Positions 53,621 through 61,696 of a stretch of DNA of 64,000 nucleotides are shown here, one piece after another. How positions within the stretch are numbered: position 1 is the first letter of the stretch; every line of letters begins with the position of its first letter. The notes beneath the pieces are model-generated. The model was not told where the DNA came from. It made no database searches and was given only the letters and a program-made list of their open reading frames with translations. Location of the stretch: positions 1,521,001 through 1,585,000 of the forward strand of contig NZ_CP116413.1 in the NCBI RefSeq assembly GCF_030064675.1. The letters are read 5' to 3'. A program made the position numbers and the translations under genes. The stretch comes from Crossiella sp. CA-258035. GTDB taxonomy: Bacteria > Actinomycetota > Actinomycetes > Mycobacteriales > Pseudonocardiaceae.

Positions 53621-54595
53621 TCAGCCGGTGCGGCGGAACGTCCGGCGGTAGCTGCTGGGCGCGGTGCCGAGCTGGGCGCGCAGGTGTGCCCGGAGTGAGG
53701 CCGCGGTGCCAAAACCGGCCTGGGCGGCGATCCGGTCCACCGGCAGGTCGGTCTCCTCCAGCAGCCGCCTGGCCAGCTCCACCCGCTGCCGCACCAGCCA
53801 CTGCCCTGGGCTCAGGCCGGTCTCCTCGCGGAAGCGGCGGGTGAAGGTGCGCACGCTCATCCGCGCCCGGGTGGCCAGCTCGCGCAGGTCCAGCGGGCGT
53901 TCCAGGTTGCCCAGCATCCACTCGCGGACCTCGGTGGTGCCCGAGTCCGGCTCCACCGGCAGCGGGCGCTCGATGAACTGGGCCTGCCCGCCGTCCCGCC
54001 AGGGCGCGACCACGCAGCGCCGGGCGCTGCGGTTGGCCACCCCGCTGCCGTGGTCCAGGCGCACCACGTGCAGGCACAGGTCCAGGCCCGCGGCCACGCC
54101 CGCGGAGGTGAGCACCTGGCCGTCGTCGACGAAGAGCACCTCCGGCCGCAGGTCCACCTCGGGGAACAGCCGCCGGAACCGCTTGACCCAGCGCCAGTGC
54201 GTGGCCGCGGGCCGTCCGTCCAGCAGCCCGGCCGCGGCCAGCGCGAAGGACCCGGTGCAGATGGAGAGCACCCGCTTCCCCGCCGCCAGCGCGGCCTGGA
54301 ACGCCTCGCCGACGCCCTCCGGCAGCACCCCCTCGGTCACGATCGGGCCGTCGTGCACGCCGGTGGCCACCACCGTGTCCGCCCACTCGAAGGCCTCCAG
54401 GCCGTGCTCGGGCAGCACCCGGTACCCGGCCGCGGCCCGCACCGGCCCGCCGTCGGAGGAGCACACCCGCACCTCGTAGAGCGGCTCGCCCCGGTCGCCG
54501 CGGGCGGCGGTGCCGAAGACCTGTGGCGGCACGCCGAGGTCGACCCCGGCGGCGTGGTCGAAGGTCAGCACGGCGACCCGGTGCGGACGGTCCAT
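53621..54595 (-). CDS. GlxA-type AraC-family regulator with DJ-1/PfpI domain
   Basis: A 324-residue regulator. The N-terminal DJ-1/PfpI-like domain contains the nucleophile-elbow SICTGSFALAAAGLL, and the C-terminal AraC domain has two helix-turn-helix motifs (LRELATRARMSVRTFTRRF and VDRIAAQAGFGTAASLRAHL). I chose ATG 54595. Divergent from an MFS gene 70 bp away, its likely target. Confidence 0.9.
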   Translation of the reverse strand: MDRPHRVAVLTFDHAAGVDLGVPPQVFGTAARGDRGEPLYEVRVCSSDGGPVRAAAGYRVLPEHGLEAFEWADTVVATGVHDGPIVTEGVLPEGVGEAFQAALAAGKRVLSICTGSFALAAAGLLDGRPAATHWRWVKRFRRLFPEVDLRPEVLFVDDGQVLTSAGVAAGLDLCLHVVRLDHGSGVANRSARRCVVAPWRDGGQAQFIERPLPVEPDSGTTEVREWMLGNLERPLDLRELATRARMSVRTFTRRFREETGLSPGQWLVRQRVELARRLLEETDLPVDRIAAQAGFGTAASLRAHLRAQLGTAPSSYRRTFRRTG

Positions 54596-54665
54596 GGCCC
54601 GATCCTTGCACATGTTGGCCTTCGGGCCACTCGTCCGCGGCGACCGGCGCATCGAGGCTGGCTCG

Positions 54666-55952
54666 GTGACCCAGACTCAGCTCACCCGTCCCCGCCTGCA
54701 CCGGGCCTGGCTGGTCGCCGCCGTGGCCTTCGTCGCGCTGGTCGGCGCCGCCGGTTTCCGCGCCACCCCCGGCGTGCTGATCAACCCCCTGCAACAGGAG
54801 TTCGGCTGGCCGCTGGGCACCATCTCGCTGGCCGTCTCGATCAACCTGCTGCTCTTCGGCCTGACCTCGCCGTTCGCCGCGGCCCTGATGGAGCGCTTCG
54901 GCGTGCGCAAGGTGGTGGCCTGCGCGCTGGCGCTGGTCGCCGCGGGCAGCGGGCTGACCGTGTTCATGACCGCCACCTGGCAGCTGGTGCTGCTGTGGGG
55001 CGTGCTGGTCGGGCTGGGCACCGGGTCGATGGCGCTGGCCTTCGTGGCCACCATCACCACCCGCTGGTTCGTCAAGCAGCGCGGCCTGGTCACCGGCGTG
55101 CTCACCGCGGGCAGCGCGGCCGGTCAGCTGGTGTTCCTGCCGTTGCAGGCGCTGCTGGTGGAGCAGTACGGCTGGCGCTGGGCCTCGCTGGCGGTCGCCC
55201 TCGGCGCGCTCGCGGTGGTGCCGCTGGTGCTGGGGCTGCTGCGGGACCACCCGGCCGAGGTGGGCCTGACCGCCTACGGCGCCACCGGCGCGCCCGAACT
55301 GCCACCCCGGCCTGCCGGTGGCGCGGCCAAGCGCGCCCTGTCCGTGCTGGCCACCGCCGCGCGCACCAAGGCGTTCTGGTTCCTGGCCATCGGCTTCGCG
55401 ATCTGCGGCATGAGCACCAACGGCCTGGTCGGCACGCACTTCATCCCGGCCGCGCATGACCACGGCATGCCCACCACCACCGCGGCCGGGCTGCTCGCCC
55501 TGGTCGGCATCTTCGACATCGTGGGCACCGTGCTCTCCGGCTGGCTGACCGACCGGGTCGACTCCAGGCTGCTGCTCGGCGCCTACTACCTGCTGCGCGG
55601 GGTGTCGCTGTTCGTCCTGCCCAGCCTCTTCGACGCCAGCGCCGGGCCCAGCATGCTGGTCTTCATCATCTTCTACGGCCTGGACTGGGTGGCCACCGTG
55701 CCACCCACGGTCGCACTGTGCCGGGAGCACTTCGGCCAGGACGGGCCGGTGGTCTTCGGCTGGGTCTTCGCCGCGCACCAGGTCGGCGCGGCCATCGCGG
55801 CCACCGGCGCCGGCCTGCTGCGCGAGCACCTCGGCAACTACACCGCGTCCTGGTACCTGGCCGCCGGACTGTGCATGATCGCGGCGGTGGCCTCCATGAT
55901 GATCACCACGTTGCGCGCCAAGCGCTCGGTCCCGGTGCCGGTGGCCCCGTAG
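54666..55952 (+). CDS. MFS transporter, OxlT/monocarboxylate-like
   Basis: A 428-residue transporter with 12 transmembrane helices (GVLINPLQQEFGWPLGTISLAVSINLLLFGL split over helices 1-2; ALMERFGVRKVVACAL motif A). Resembles the oxalate:formate antiporter/monocarboxylate group. GTG 54666 chosen. Divergent from and probably controlled by the GlxA-type regulator. Confidence 0.87.
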   Translation: MTQTQLTRPRLHRAWLVAAVAFVALVGAAGFRATPGVLINPLQQEFGWPLGTISLAVSINLLLFGLTSPFAAALMERFGVRKVVACALALVAAGSGLTVFMTATWQLVLLWGVLVGLGTGSMALAFVATITTRWFVKQRGLVTGVLTAGSAAGQLVFLPLQALLVEQYGWRWASLAVALGALAVVPLVLGLLRDHPAEVGLTAYGATGAPELPPRPAGGAAKRALSVLATAARTKAFWFLAIGFAICGMSTNGLVGTHFIPAAHDHGMPTTTAAGLLALVGIFDIVGTVLSGWLTDRVDSRLLLGAYYLLRGVSLFVLPSLFDASAGPSMLVFIIFYGLDWVATVPPTVALCREHFGQDGPVVFGWVFAAHQVGAAIAATGAGLLREHLGNYTASWYLAAGLCMIAAVASMMITTLRAKRSVPVPVAP

Positions 55953-55963
55953 CGTGAACGCCT

Positions 55964-56302
55964 GTGCGCCTGACCGTGTGCCGTGACTGCTGCTGCGGGA
56001 CCACCCGCAAGCACCCCGAGCTCGACCACGACGAGCAGCTGCGCAGGCTGCGCGAGATCGCCGAGCGGCACGGGGCCAGGGTGACCGTCTCGGACTGCCT
56101 CGACGTGTGCGCGCAGTCCAACGTGGTCGTGGTGCAGCGGCCCGGCGGCGGCAAACCGGTCTGGCTCGGCTTCGTGCTCGGCGAGGCCGTGCTCGGCGAC
56201 CTGGCCAGGTGGCTGGCCGCCGGTGGGCCGGGCCGGGCGCCGCTGCCGGACACCCTGGAGCTGCACCGGATCAGCCCGCCGGTCCGGGAGGGCTCCCCGT
56301 AG
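55964..56302 (+). CDS. Thioredoxin-like (2Fe-2S) ferredoxin-type protein
   Basis: A 112-residue protein with a CRDCCCGT segment at the N-terminus and SDCLDVCAQSNVVVVQ further on. The spacing fits the thioredoxin-fold 2Fe-2S ferredoxin family. GTG start; TAGCGT lies 8 nt upstream, and its TAG is also the stop codon of the MFS gene. Electron partner unknown. Confidence 0.78.
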   Translation: MRLTVCRDCCCGTTRKHPELDHDEQLRRLREIAERHGARVTVSDCLDVCAQSNVVVVQRPGGGKPVWLGFVLGEAVLGDLARWLAAGGPGRAPLPDTLELHRISPPVREGSP

Positions 56303-56323
56303 TCCTGCCCTACAACAGGCGGC

Positions 56324-56752
56324 ATGCCGAAACCGCTGCGCGTCACCCGAGTAGTGATCATCATCCAAGCCGTGCTGAACCTGGCCCTCGGCGGGTTCGC
56401 CCTCGTCCTGCTCGCCCAGGAGAGCGACCGCGCGTGGGCCAGGGGGAACCTGGACGTGCAGGCCCTGCTGCTGGTGGTCTCGCTGCTGGCCATGGTGCTG
56501 CTGCTGGTGTGCGCGACGCGGTTCGGCCACCGCGAGCCGTGGGTGCGCTTCACCGCGCTGGGGGTGGAGTGGGTCGTGCTGGCGGGCGCGGTGCTCAACA
56601 TCGTCGGCGGGCTGATGATGGGCGCGCTCCTGCCGCAGGCGGTGATCCCGTTGGTCTTCGCGGTGCTCGTGCTGCAGGCCCTGCTCAGGTCGGAGTCCAG
56701 GGAGTGGTTCACCGGGGAGCTGCGAGAATGGTCGGGTGACCAGCGTCAGTGA
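56324..56752 (+). CDS. Small four-helix membrane protein
   Basis: A 142-residue protein with four hydrophobic segments (about 10-30, 47-65, 78-95, 102-122). No family recognised beyond an integral membrane protein. Its last 17 bp overlap era, so it is probably co-transcribed with it. Confidence 0.7.
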   Translation: MPKPLRVTRVVIIIQAVLNLALGGFALVLLAQESDRAWARGNLDVQALLLVVSLLAMVLLLVCATRFGHREPWVRFTALGVEWVVLAGAVLNIVGGLMMGALLPQAVIPLVFAVLVLQALLRSESREWFTGELREWSGDQRQ

Positions 56753-57644
56753 CACCCACCGCTCCGGCTTCGCCTGCTTCGTCGGCAGGCCGAACGCAGG
56801 CAAGTCCACCCTCACCAACGCACTGGTCGGCACCAAGGTCGCCATCACCTCCAGCCGCCCGCAGACCACCCGGCACACCATCCGCGGTGTGGTGCACCGG
56901 CCGGACGCGCAGCTGGTCATCGTGGACACCCCCGGCCTGCACCGGCCACGCACCCTGCTCGGCCAGCGGCTCAACGACCTGGTCAGGGAGACCTGGTCGG
57001 AGGTGGACGTGGTCGGTCTGTGCGTGCCAGCCGACCAGCCGGTGGGCCCCGGTGACAAGTTCATCGCCGCGGAGCTGAAGAAGATCGCCAAGAGCACCCC
57101 GGTGATCGGCATCGTGACCAAGACCGACCTGGTCAGCCAGGAGCTGGTGGCCCAGCAGCTGCTCGCGCTGCAGGAGATCATGGAGTTCACCGAGCTGATC
57201 CCGGTCTCCGCGGTGGACGGCTTCCAGGTGGAGGCGCTGACCGAGCTGCTGGTCGGCCGCCTGCCGCGCGGGCCGCAGCTCTACCCCGACGGCGAGCTGA
57301 CCGACGAGCCGGAGGCCACCCTGGTCGCCGAGCTGATCAGGGAGGCCGCCCTGGAGGGGGTGCGGGACGAGCTGCCGCACTCCATCGCGGTCACCGTGGA
57401 GGAGATGGTGCCGCACCCCGGCCGCACCGACATGATCGACGTGCACGCGGTGATCTACCTGGAGCGGGACAGCCAGAAGGGGATCATGATCGGGCACAAG
57501 GGCTCCCGGCTCAAGCAGGTCGGCTCCACCGCGCGCGGGCACATCGAGAGCCTGCTCGGCACCAAGGTCTACCTGGACCTGCACGTCAAGATCGCCAAGG
57601 ACTGGCAGCGGGACCCCAAGCAGCTGCGCCGCCTCGGGTTCTGA
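56736..57644 (+). CDS. era: GTPase Era
   Basis: A 302-residue GTPase for 16S rRNA maturation and 30S assembly. G1 GRPNAGKST, G3 DTPGLHRP and G4 TKTDL are present. The C-terminal KH domain has GIMIGHKGSRLKQVGSTARG. GTG start inside the preceding gene. Confidence 0.97.
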   Translation: MTSVSDTHRSGFACFVGRPNAGKSTLTNALVGTKVAITSSRPQTTRHTIRGVVHRPDAQLVIVDTPGLHRPRTLLGQRLNDLVRETWSEVDVVGLCVPADQPVGPGDKFIAAELKKIAKSTPVIGIVTKTDLVSQELVAQQLLALQEIMEFTELIPVSAVDGFQVEALTELLVGRLPRGPQLYPDGELTDEPEATLVAELIREAALEGVRDELPHSIAVTVEEMVPHPGRTDMIDVHAVIYLERDSQKGIMIGHKGSRLKQVGSTARGHIESLLGTKVYLDLHVKIAKDWQRDPKQLRRLGF

Positions 57645-57675
57645 GCCTGTCGTCCCGGCATGCGACGATGACCGG

Positions 57676-58437
57676 GTGAGTCTCTACCGCGACACCGGCG
57701 TGGTGCTGCGGGTGCAGAAGCTGGGCGAGGCGGACCGCATCGTCACGCTGCTGTCCCGGCGGCACGGCAAGGTGCGCGCGGTGGCCAAGGGCGTGCGGCG
57801 GATGACCTCCCGCTTCGGCGCCAGGGTGGAGCCGTTCTGCCACGTCGACGTGCAGCTCTACACCGGCCGCACGCTGGATGTGATCACCCAGGTGCAGACC
57901 CTGGACGCCTTCGGCGCCGGGATCGTCGGCGACTACCCGCGCTACACCGCGGGCTGCGCGGTGCTGGAGACCGCCGACCGGCTCACCGCCGAGGAGAACG
58001 CGCCGGCGCTGCGGCTGTACATGCTGGTCGTGGGCGCCTTGCGGGCGCTGGCTGACGACAGCCGGGAGGCGCCGCTGGTGCTGGACGCCTTCCTGCTCAG
58101 GGCCATGGGCTACGCCGGGTGGGCGCCCGCGCTCAGCGAGTGCGCCCGGTGCGGGGAGCCCGGCCCGCACCAGTCCTTCAGCGTGCAGGCCGGTGGCGCG
58201 GTCTGCCACCGGTGCCGCCCGCCGGGGTCGACCAAACCGACCCAGGAGACCCTGGGACTGCTGGAGGCGCTGCTGCACGGTGACTGGCCGGTCGCCGAGC
58301 AGGCCAGCCACTCCGCGCGGCGGGAGGGCAGCGGCCTGGTGGCCGCGCACCTGCAGTGGCATCTGGAGCGCCAGCTGCGTTCGCTACCGTTGGTGGAACG
58401 CAAGCGCTCGGCAGTGGTGCCCGAGCCGCAGGCCTAG
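57676..58437 (+). CDS. recO: DNA repair protein RecO
   Basis: A 253-residue recombination mediator with the N-terminal OB fold ([30 protein letters not shown]) and a four-cysteine zinc finger (CARCGEPG ... VCHRCRP). It loads RecA with RecR. GTG start. It forms part of the era-recO-uppS run. Confidence 0.96.
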   Translation: MSLYRDTGVVLRVQKLGEADRIVTLLSRRHGKVRAVAKGVRRMTSRFGARVEPFCHVDVQLYTGRTLDVITQVQTLDAFGAGIVGDYPRYTAGCAVLETADRLTAEENAPALRLYMLVVGALRALADDSREAPLVLDAFLLRAMGYAGWAPALSECARCGEPGPHQSFSVQAGGAVCHRCRPPGSTKPTQETLGLLEALLHGDWPVAEQASHSARREGSGLVAAHLQWHLERQLRSLPLVERKRSAVVPEPQA

Positions 58438-58466
58438 TTGTTCTCACGATGAGGAGGAAGCCGACG

Positions 58467-59324
58467 ATGCTGCGACGGCGGGGTGGACGCGCTGACAAGA
58501 GCGTCCGGCCACCGGATCCGCATCCCTCCGGCGCGCGCCCGCCGGCGATCCCCGCCGACCTGGTGCCCCAGCACATCGCCGTGGTGATGGACGGCAACGG
58601 CCGCTGGGCCAAGGAGCGCGGGCTGCCGCGCACCGAGGGGCACAAGCGGGGCGAGGCGGTCGTGGTCGAGGTGGTCAAGGGCGCGATCGAGCTGGGTGTG
58701 AAATGGCTCTCGCTGTACACCTTCTCCACCGAGAACTGGAAGCGCACCCCGGATGAGGTGCGGTTCCTGATGGGCTTCAGCCGGGACGTGATCCGGGACC
58801 GCACCGACGAGCTGGACGAGCTCGGGGTGAACATCCGCTGGGCCGGCCGCCGGCCGAAGCTGTGGCGCAGCGTGATCAAGGAGCTGGAGGTCGCGCAGGA
58901 GCGCACCAAGGACAACTCCGTGATCAACTTGGCCATGTGCCTGAACTACGGCGGCCGCGCCGAGATCGCCGACGCCGCCCGCGAGATCGCCCGGCTGGCC
59001 GCCGCCGGGAAGATCAACCCGGACAAGGTCGACGAGAAGATGCTCAGCCGGCACATGTACCAGCCGGAGATGCCGGACGTGGACCTGTTCATCCGCCCCA
59101 GCGGCGAGATGCGCACCAGCAACTTCCTGCCCTGGCAGTCCGCCTACGCCGAGATGGTGTTCCAGGACATCCTGTGGCCGGACTTCGACCGCACACACCT
59201 GTGGCGGGCCTGCGAGGAGTACGCGATGCGTGACCGCCGTTACGGTGGGGCCCTGCCCAACCCGGTGCCCGACAGCCCGGCCGGGATCGTCGGCATCGAA
59301 CCCGTGACCGGAGGCACCCGGTGA
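58467..59324 (+). CDS. uppS: Isoprenyl transferase (cis-prenyl / undecaprenyl diphosphate synthase)
   Basis: A 285-residue cis-prenyltransferase that extends allylic diphosphates with IPP to make the lipid carrier for the cell wall. The catalytic motif [17 protein letters not shown] places Asp42; NYGGRAEI and [15 protein letters not shown] are conserved. I chose ATG 58467, 8 bp after GAGGAGGA, over ATG 58449, which has no ribosome site. Confidence 0.95.
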   Translation: MLRRRGGRADKSVRPPDPHPSGARPPAIPADLVPQHIAVVMDGNGRWAKERGLPRTEGHKRGEAVVVEVVKGAIELGVKWLSLYTFSTENWKRTPDEVRFLMGFSRDVIRDRTDELDELGVNIRWAGRRPKLWRSVIKELEVAQERTKDNSVINLAMCLNYGGRAEIADAAREIARLAAAGKINPDKVDEKMLSRHMYQPEMPDVDLFIRPSGEMRTSNFLPWQSAYAEMVFQDILWPDFDRTHLWRACEEYAMRDRRYGGALPNPVPDSPAGIVGIEPVTGGTR

Positions 59325-59743
59325 CCGAGGCGCTGACCACCGCGACCCTGCTGACCTCGGCACGGGAAGCGCTGGAGATGTTCCACGACGTGCACGTCGA
59401 CGACGACGGCGCGCTGACCTTCCGGCACGGCGAGGTGCCGTGCGCGGTGCAGGCCATGCAGCTGTCGGAGGGCCTGACCGTGCTCAGCCTCACCTGCGTG
59501 GTCGCCTGGGACCTGCCCGACGACGAGAAGCTGGCCGCCTCGGCCGCCGAACGCGCTGGTCAGGGCCTGTTCGGCACGCTGGGCGTGATCCGCACCGGCA
59601 CCGGCATGGACGTCACCCTGCGCTACGCCTTCCCGGCCGAGGGCATGGGCGCGGCCCCGCTGAGCACGCTGCTGATGCTGGTCGTCTCCACCGCCTCCCA
59701 GCTCCGCGCCGAACTGCTGGAAGCGGCCGGCCAGACCGAGTGA
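59321..59743 (+). CDS. YbjN/CesT-like conserved protein
   Basis: A 140-residue acidic protein with one globular alpha/beta domain ([24 protein letters not shown] split in two; [24 protein letters not shown]). It resembles the YbjN or type III secretion chaperone-like fold. GTG start overlaps the uppS stop (GTGA). No known function. Confidence 0.75.
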   Translation: MTEALTTATLLTSAREALEMFHDVHVDDDGALTFRHGEVPCAVQAMQLSEGLTVLSLTCVVAWDLPDDEKLAASAAERAGQGLFGTLGVIRTGTGMDVTLRYAFPAEGMGAAPLSTLLMLVVSTASQLRAELLEAAGQTE

Positions 59744-59747
59744 CGCA

Positions 59748-59798
59748 CAACGGCCAACACGCCGCCGGGCGCAAACCCCTCGCGCGTGTTGGCCGTTG
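59748..59798. terminator. Terminator between the uppS unit and mtnC
   Basis: Perfect 15-bp inverted repeat (arms 59748-59762 and 59784-59798, 21-nt loop) between two convergent genes. Its right arm merges into copy 2 of the intergenic repeat element. Confidence 0.7.
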
Positions 59799-59819
59799 TC
59801 GTACGGGGTGTTGGCCGCT
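59786..59819 (+). repeat. Intergenic direct-repeat element, copy 2
   Basis: A 34-bp element with two GTGTTGGCCG-type copies flanking TCGTACGG, 30 of 34 positions identical to 53570-53603. Its right end touches the stop codon of mtnC. Confidence 0.75.
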
Positions 59820-60507
59820 ACAGCTCCAGCTCGCCGAACTCCGCGATCCAGCGGTGCCCACCGGCCGGGCCGTGCTGCTCGCCGGGCCGTCGCACGCCGA
59901 TCGCCCGCCAGCCCGCCTCGACCGCCGCGTCCAGCTCGGCGGCCACGTCGGAGAGGAACAGCGTCTGCGCCGCGGGCACGCCCAGCGCCGCGGTGATCCG
60001 CCGGTAGGACTCCGCCTCCCGCTTGGGACCGGCGGTGGCCAGGTCGAAGTGGCCGCTGAGGTAGCCGGAGAGGTCGCCGTGGTCGCTGTGCGCGAACCAG
60101 TCCCGCTGCGCGGCCACCGAACCGGAGGAGTAGACGTGCAGCCCGATGCCGGCGCCGTGCCAGGCTTTCAGCGCGACCGGCACGTCCGGGTAGACCTGTC
60201 CGCGCAGGTCACCGGCCAGGAACCCGCTGTGCCAGATCAGGCCCTGGAGCTGCTTGAGCGGCTTGGCCTTGACGTCGGCGTCGATCCAGCCGACCAGCGC
60301 CGCCACCACCTGCTGCTCGTCCGCCCCCGGTTCACCCAGCTCCGCGCGCACCCCGTCGAGGACCTCGGTCGCCGCCGGGGTGCCCCGGTGCTCGGCCAGC
60401 CAGTCCGCCACCCTGGCCCTGGCGTAGGGGAAGAGCTGTTCGTGCACGGCGGCCAGCGGACTCGTGGTGCCCTCGATGTCCAGGACCACCGCCTGCGGCT
60501 TGCTCAC
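59818..60507 (-). CDS. mtnC: Acireductone synthase (enolase-phosphatase E1)
   Basis: A 229-residue HAD-family enzyme (nucleophile motif AVVLDIEGTTSP; VYSSGSVAAQ; FLSDVAAELDAA). It catalyses enolisation and dephosphorylation of 2,3-diketo-5-methylthiopentyl-1-phosphate. Last gene of the methionine-salvage operon. GTG 60507 overlaps the mtnD stop (GTGA). Confidence 0.95.
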   Translation of the reverse strand: MSKPQAVVLDIEGTTSPLAAVHEQLFPYARARVADWLAEHRGTPAATEVLDGVRAELGEPGADEQQVVAALVGWIDADVKAKPLKQLQGLIWHSGFLAGDLRGQVYPDVPVALKAWHGAGIGLHVYSSGSVAAQRDWFAHSDHGDLSGYLSGHFDLATAGPKREAESYRRITAALGVPAAQTLFLSDVAAELDAAVEAGWRAIGVRRPGEQHGPAGGHRWIAEFGELEL

Positions 60508-61082
60508 GCGGGCTCCGCCACCAGCTCGTCCAGGCGAGGGAACTTGGCCGCGATCGGGTCGCCGGTGAAGTCGCCGACCCAGCCGTCCTCCTCCTCGAAG
60601 AACCGGATCGCCACGAAGTCCGGGGTCGGGCCCATGTCGAACCAGTGCGTGGTCCCGGCGGGCACCGAGAGCAGGTCGCCCGCCTCGCACACCACCGCGT
60701 ACACCCGCTGGTTCAGGTGCAGGTAGAAGCAGCCCTGACCGGCGACGAAGAAGCGCACCTCGTTCTCGCTGTGCCGGTGCTCGTCCAGGAAGGTGCCGCG
60801 GGCCTTGGCCGCGCGCTCGGGGTAGGTCTCGTCCTCGGGGTCGGGGCGCAGCGCGGCCACGTCGACCAGCCGGAACCCGCCCTTGGCCTTGAGGTCGGCG
60901 ACCTCCTCGGCGTAGGCGGCCAGCACGGCGTCCTGGCCGGCCTTGGCGTGCAGTTCCCTGGTCGCCCAGTTCTCGTACTCCACGCCCAGCTCGGCCAGCG
61001 TGGCGCGGATCTGCTCGGCGTCCCTGGTGCGCAGCTCGACGGTGGTGGGCTCGTCTTCCGGCATGACCTGCAAGAGCGTCAT
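60504..61082 (-). CDS. mtnD: Acireductone dioxygenase
   Basis: A 192-residue cupin with the metal ligands EHRHSENEVRFF (HxHxxxE) and, later, TTHWFD. With Fe2+ it yields the methionine precursor 4-methylthio-2-oxobutanoate; with Ni2+ an off-pathway reaction. ATG 61082 overlaps the mtnB stop (ATGA). Confidence 0.95.
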   Translation of the reverse strand: MTLLQVMPEDEPTTVELRTRDAEQIRATLAELGVEYENWATRELHAKAGQDAVLAAYAEEVADLKAKGGFRLVDVAALRPDPEDETYPERAAKARGTFLDEHRHSENEVRFFVAGQGCFYLHLNQRVYAVVCEAGDLLSVPAGTTHWFDMGPTPDFVAIRFFEEEDGWVGDFTGDPIAAKFPRLDELVAEPA

Positions 61083-61696
61083 GAGAACGCACGTCCTTTC
61101 AACAGCAGCAGCAACTGGCAGATCGACTCCACGCACTCCATGCGGTTGCGGGCCTGCGCGTAGTCCGCTCCCCAGGTGGTGAGGCCATGATGTTCGATCA
61201 GCACCACCGGCGGCGCGTCCGGGTGCTCGATCAGGTACCGCTCCACCTCGGCGGCGATCCGCGGCACGTCGGCGTGGTTGGGGAACACCGGCACCGTGGT
61301 CGCGCTGGGATCGCGCAACCCGAGTCCCTTCAACAGCTCGAAGTCCTGGATGTCCACTGTGGACAGTTCGGTGCGGTGGCCTTCGAGGGTGGCCACCGCG
61401 GTGGCGTACGGGGAGTGCGTGTGCACCACGGCCTCGGCCTTGGTGGCCCGGTAGATCGCGGTGTGGATGGTGGTCTCCGCCGAGGGCCTCGGCGCGTCCG
61501 GGGAGACCGCGGCCGAGGTGTCCACCGAGACCAGCACGGTGTCGGACTCGGTCAGCGCGCCCTTGTCCCGGCCGCTGGCGGTGATCAGCGCGGTCTCCGG
61601 GGACACCCGCACCGAGATGTTGCCCGCGGTGCCGGGCAGCCAACCCCGCTGGTACAGCTCGCGAGCGGCCGCGGCCAGGGTCGCACCCGCGCTCAC
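61079..61696 (-). CDS. mtnB: Methylthioribulose-1-phosphate dehydratase
   Basis: A 205-residue class II aldolase-fold protein (GTAGNISVRV; zinc ligands in VHTHSPYATAVA and EHHGLTTWG). It dehydrates methylthioribulose-1-phosphate. GTG 61696 overlaps the mtnA stop (GTGA). Confidence 0.95.
   Translation of the reverse strand: MSAGATLAAAARELYQRGWLPGTAGNISVRVSPETALITASGRDKGALTESDTVLVSVDTSAAVSPDAPRPSAETTIHTAIYRATKAEAVVHTHSPYATAVATLEGHRTELSTVDIQDFELLKGLGLRDPSATTVPVFPNHADVPRIAAEVERYLIEHPDAPPVVLIEHHGLTTWGADYAQARNRMECVESICQLLLLLKGRAFS

Noticed and set aside
58449-58466. ATG 58449 as the uppS start
   Set aside because: No ribosome site upstream; GAGGAGGA lies directly after it and serves ATG 58467.
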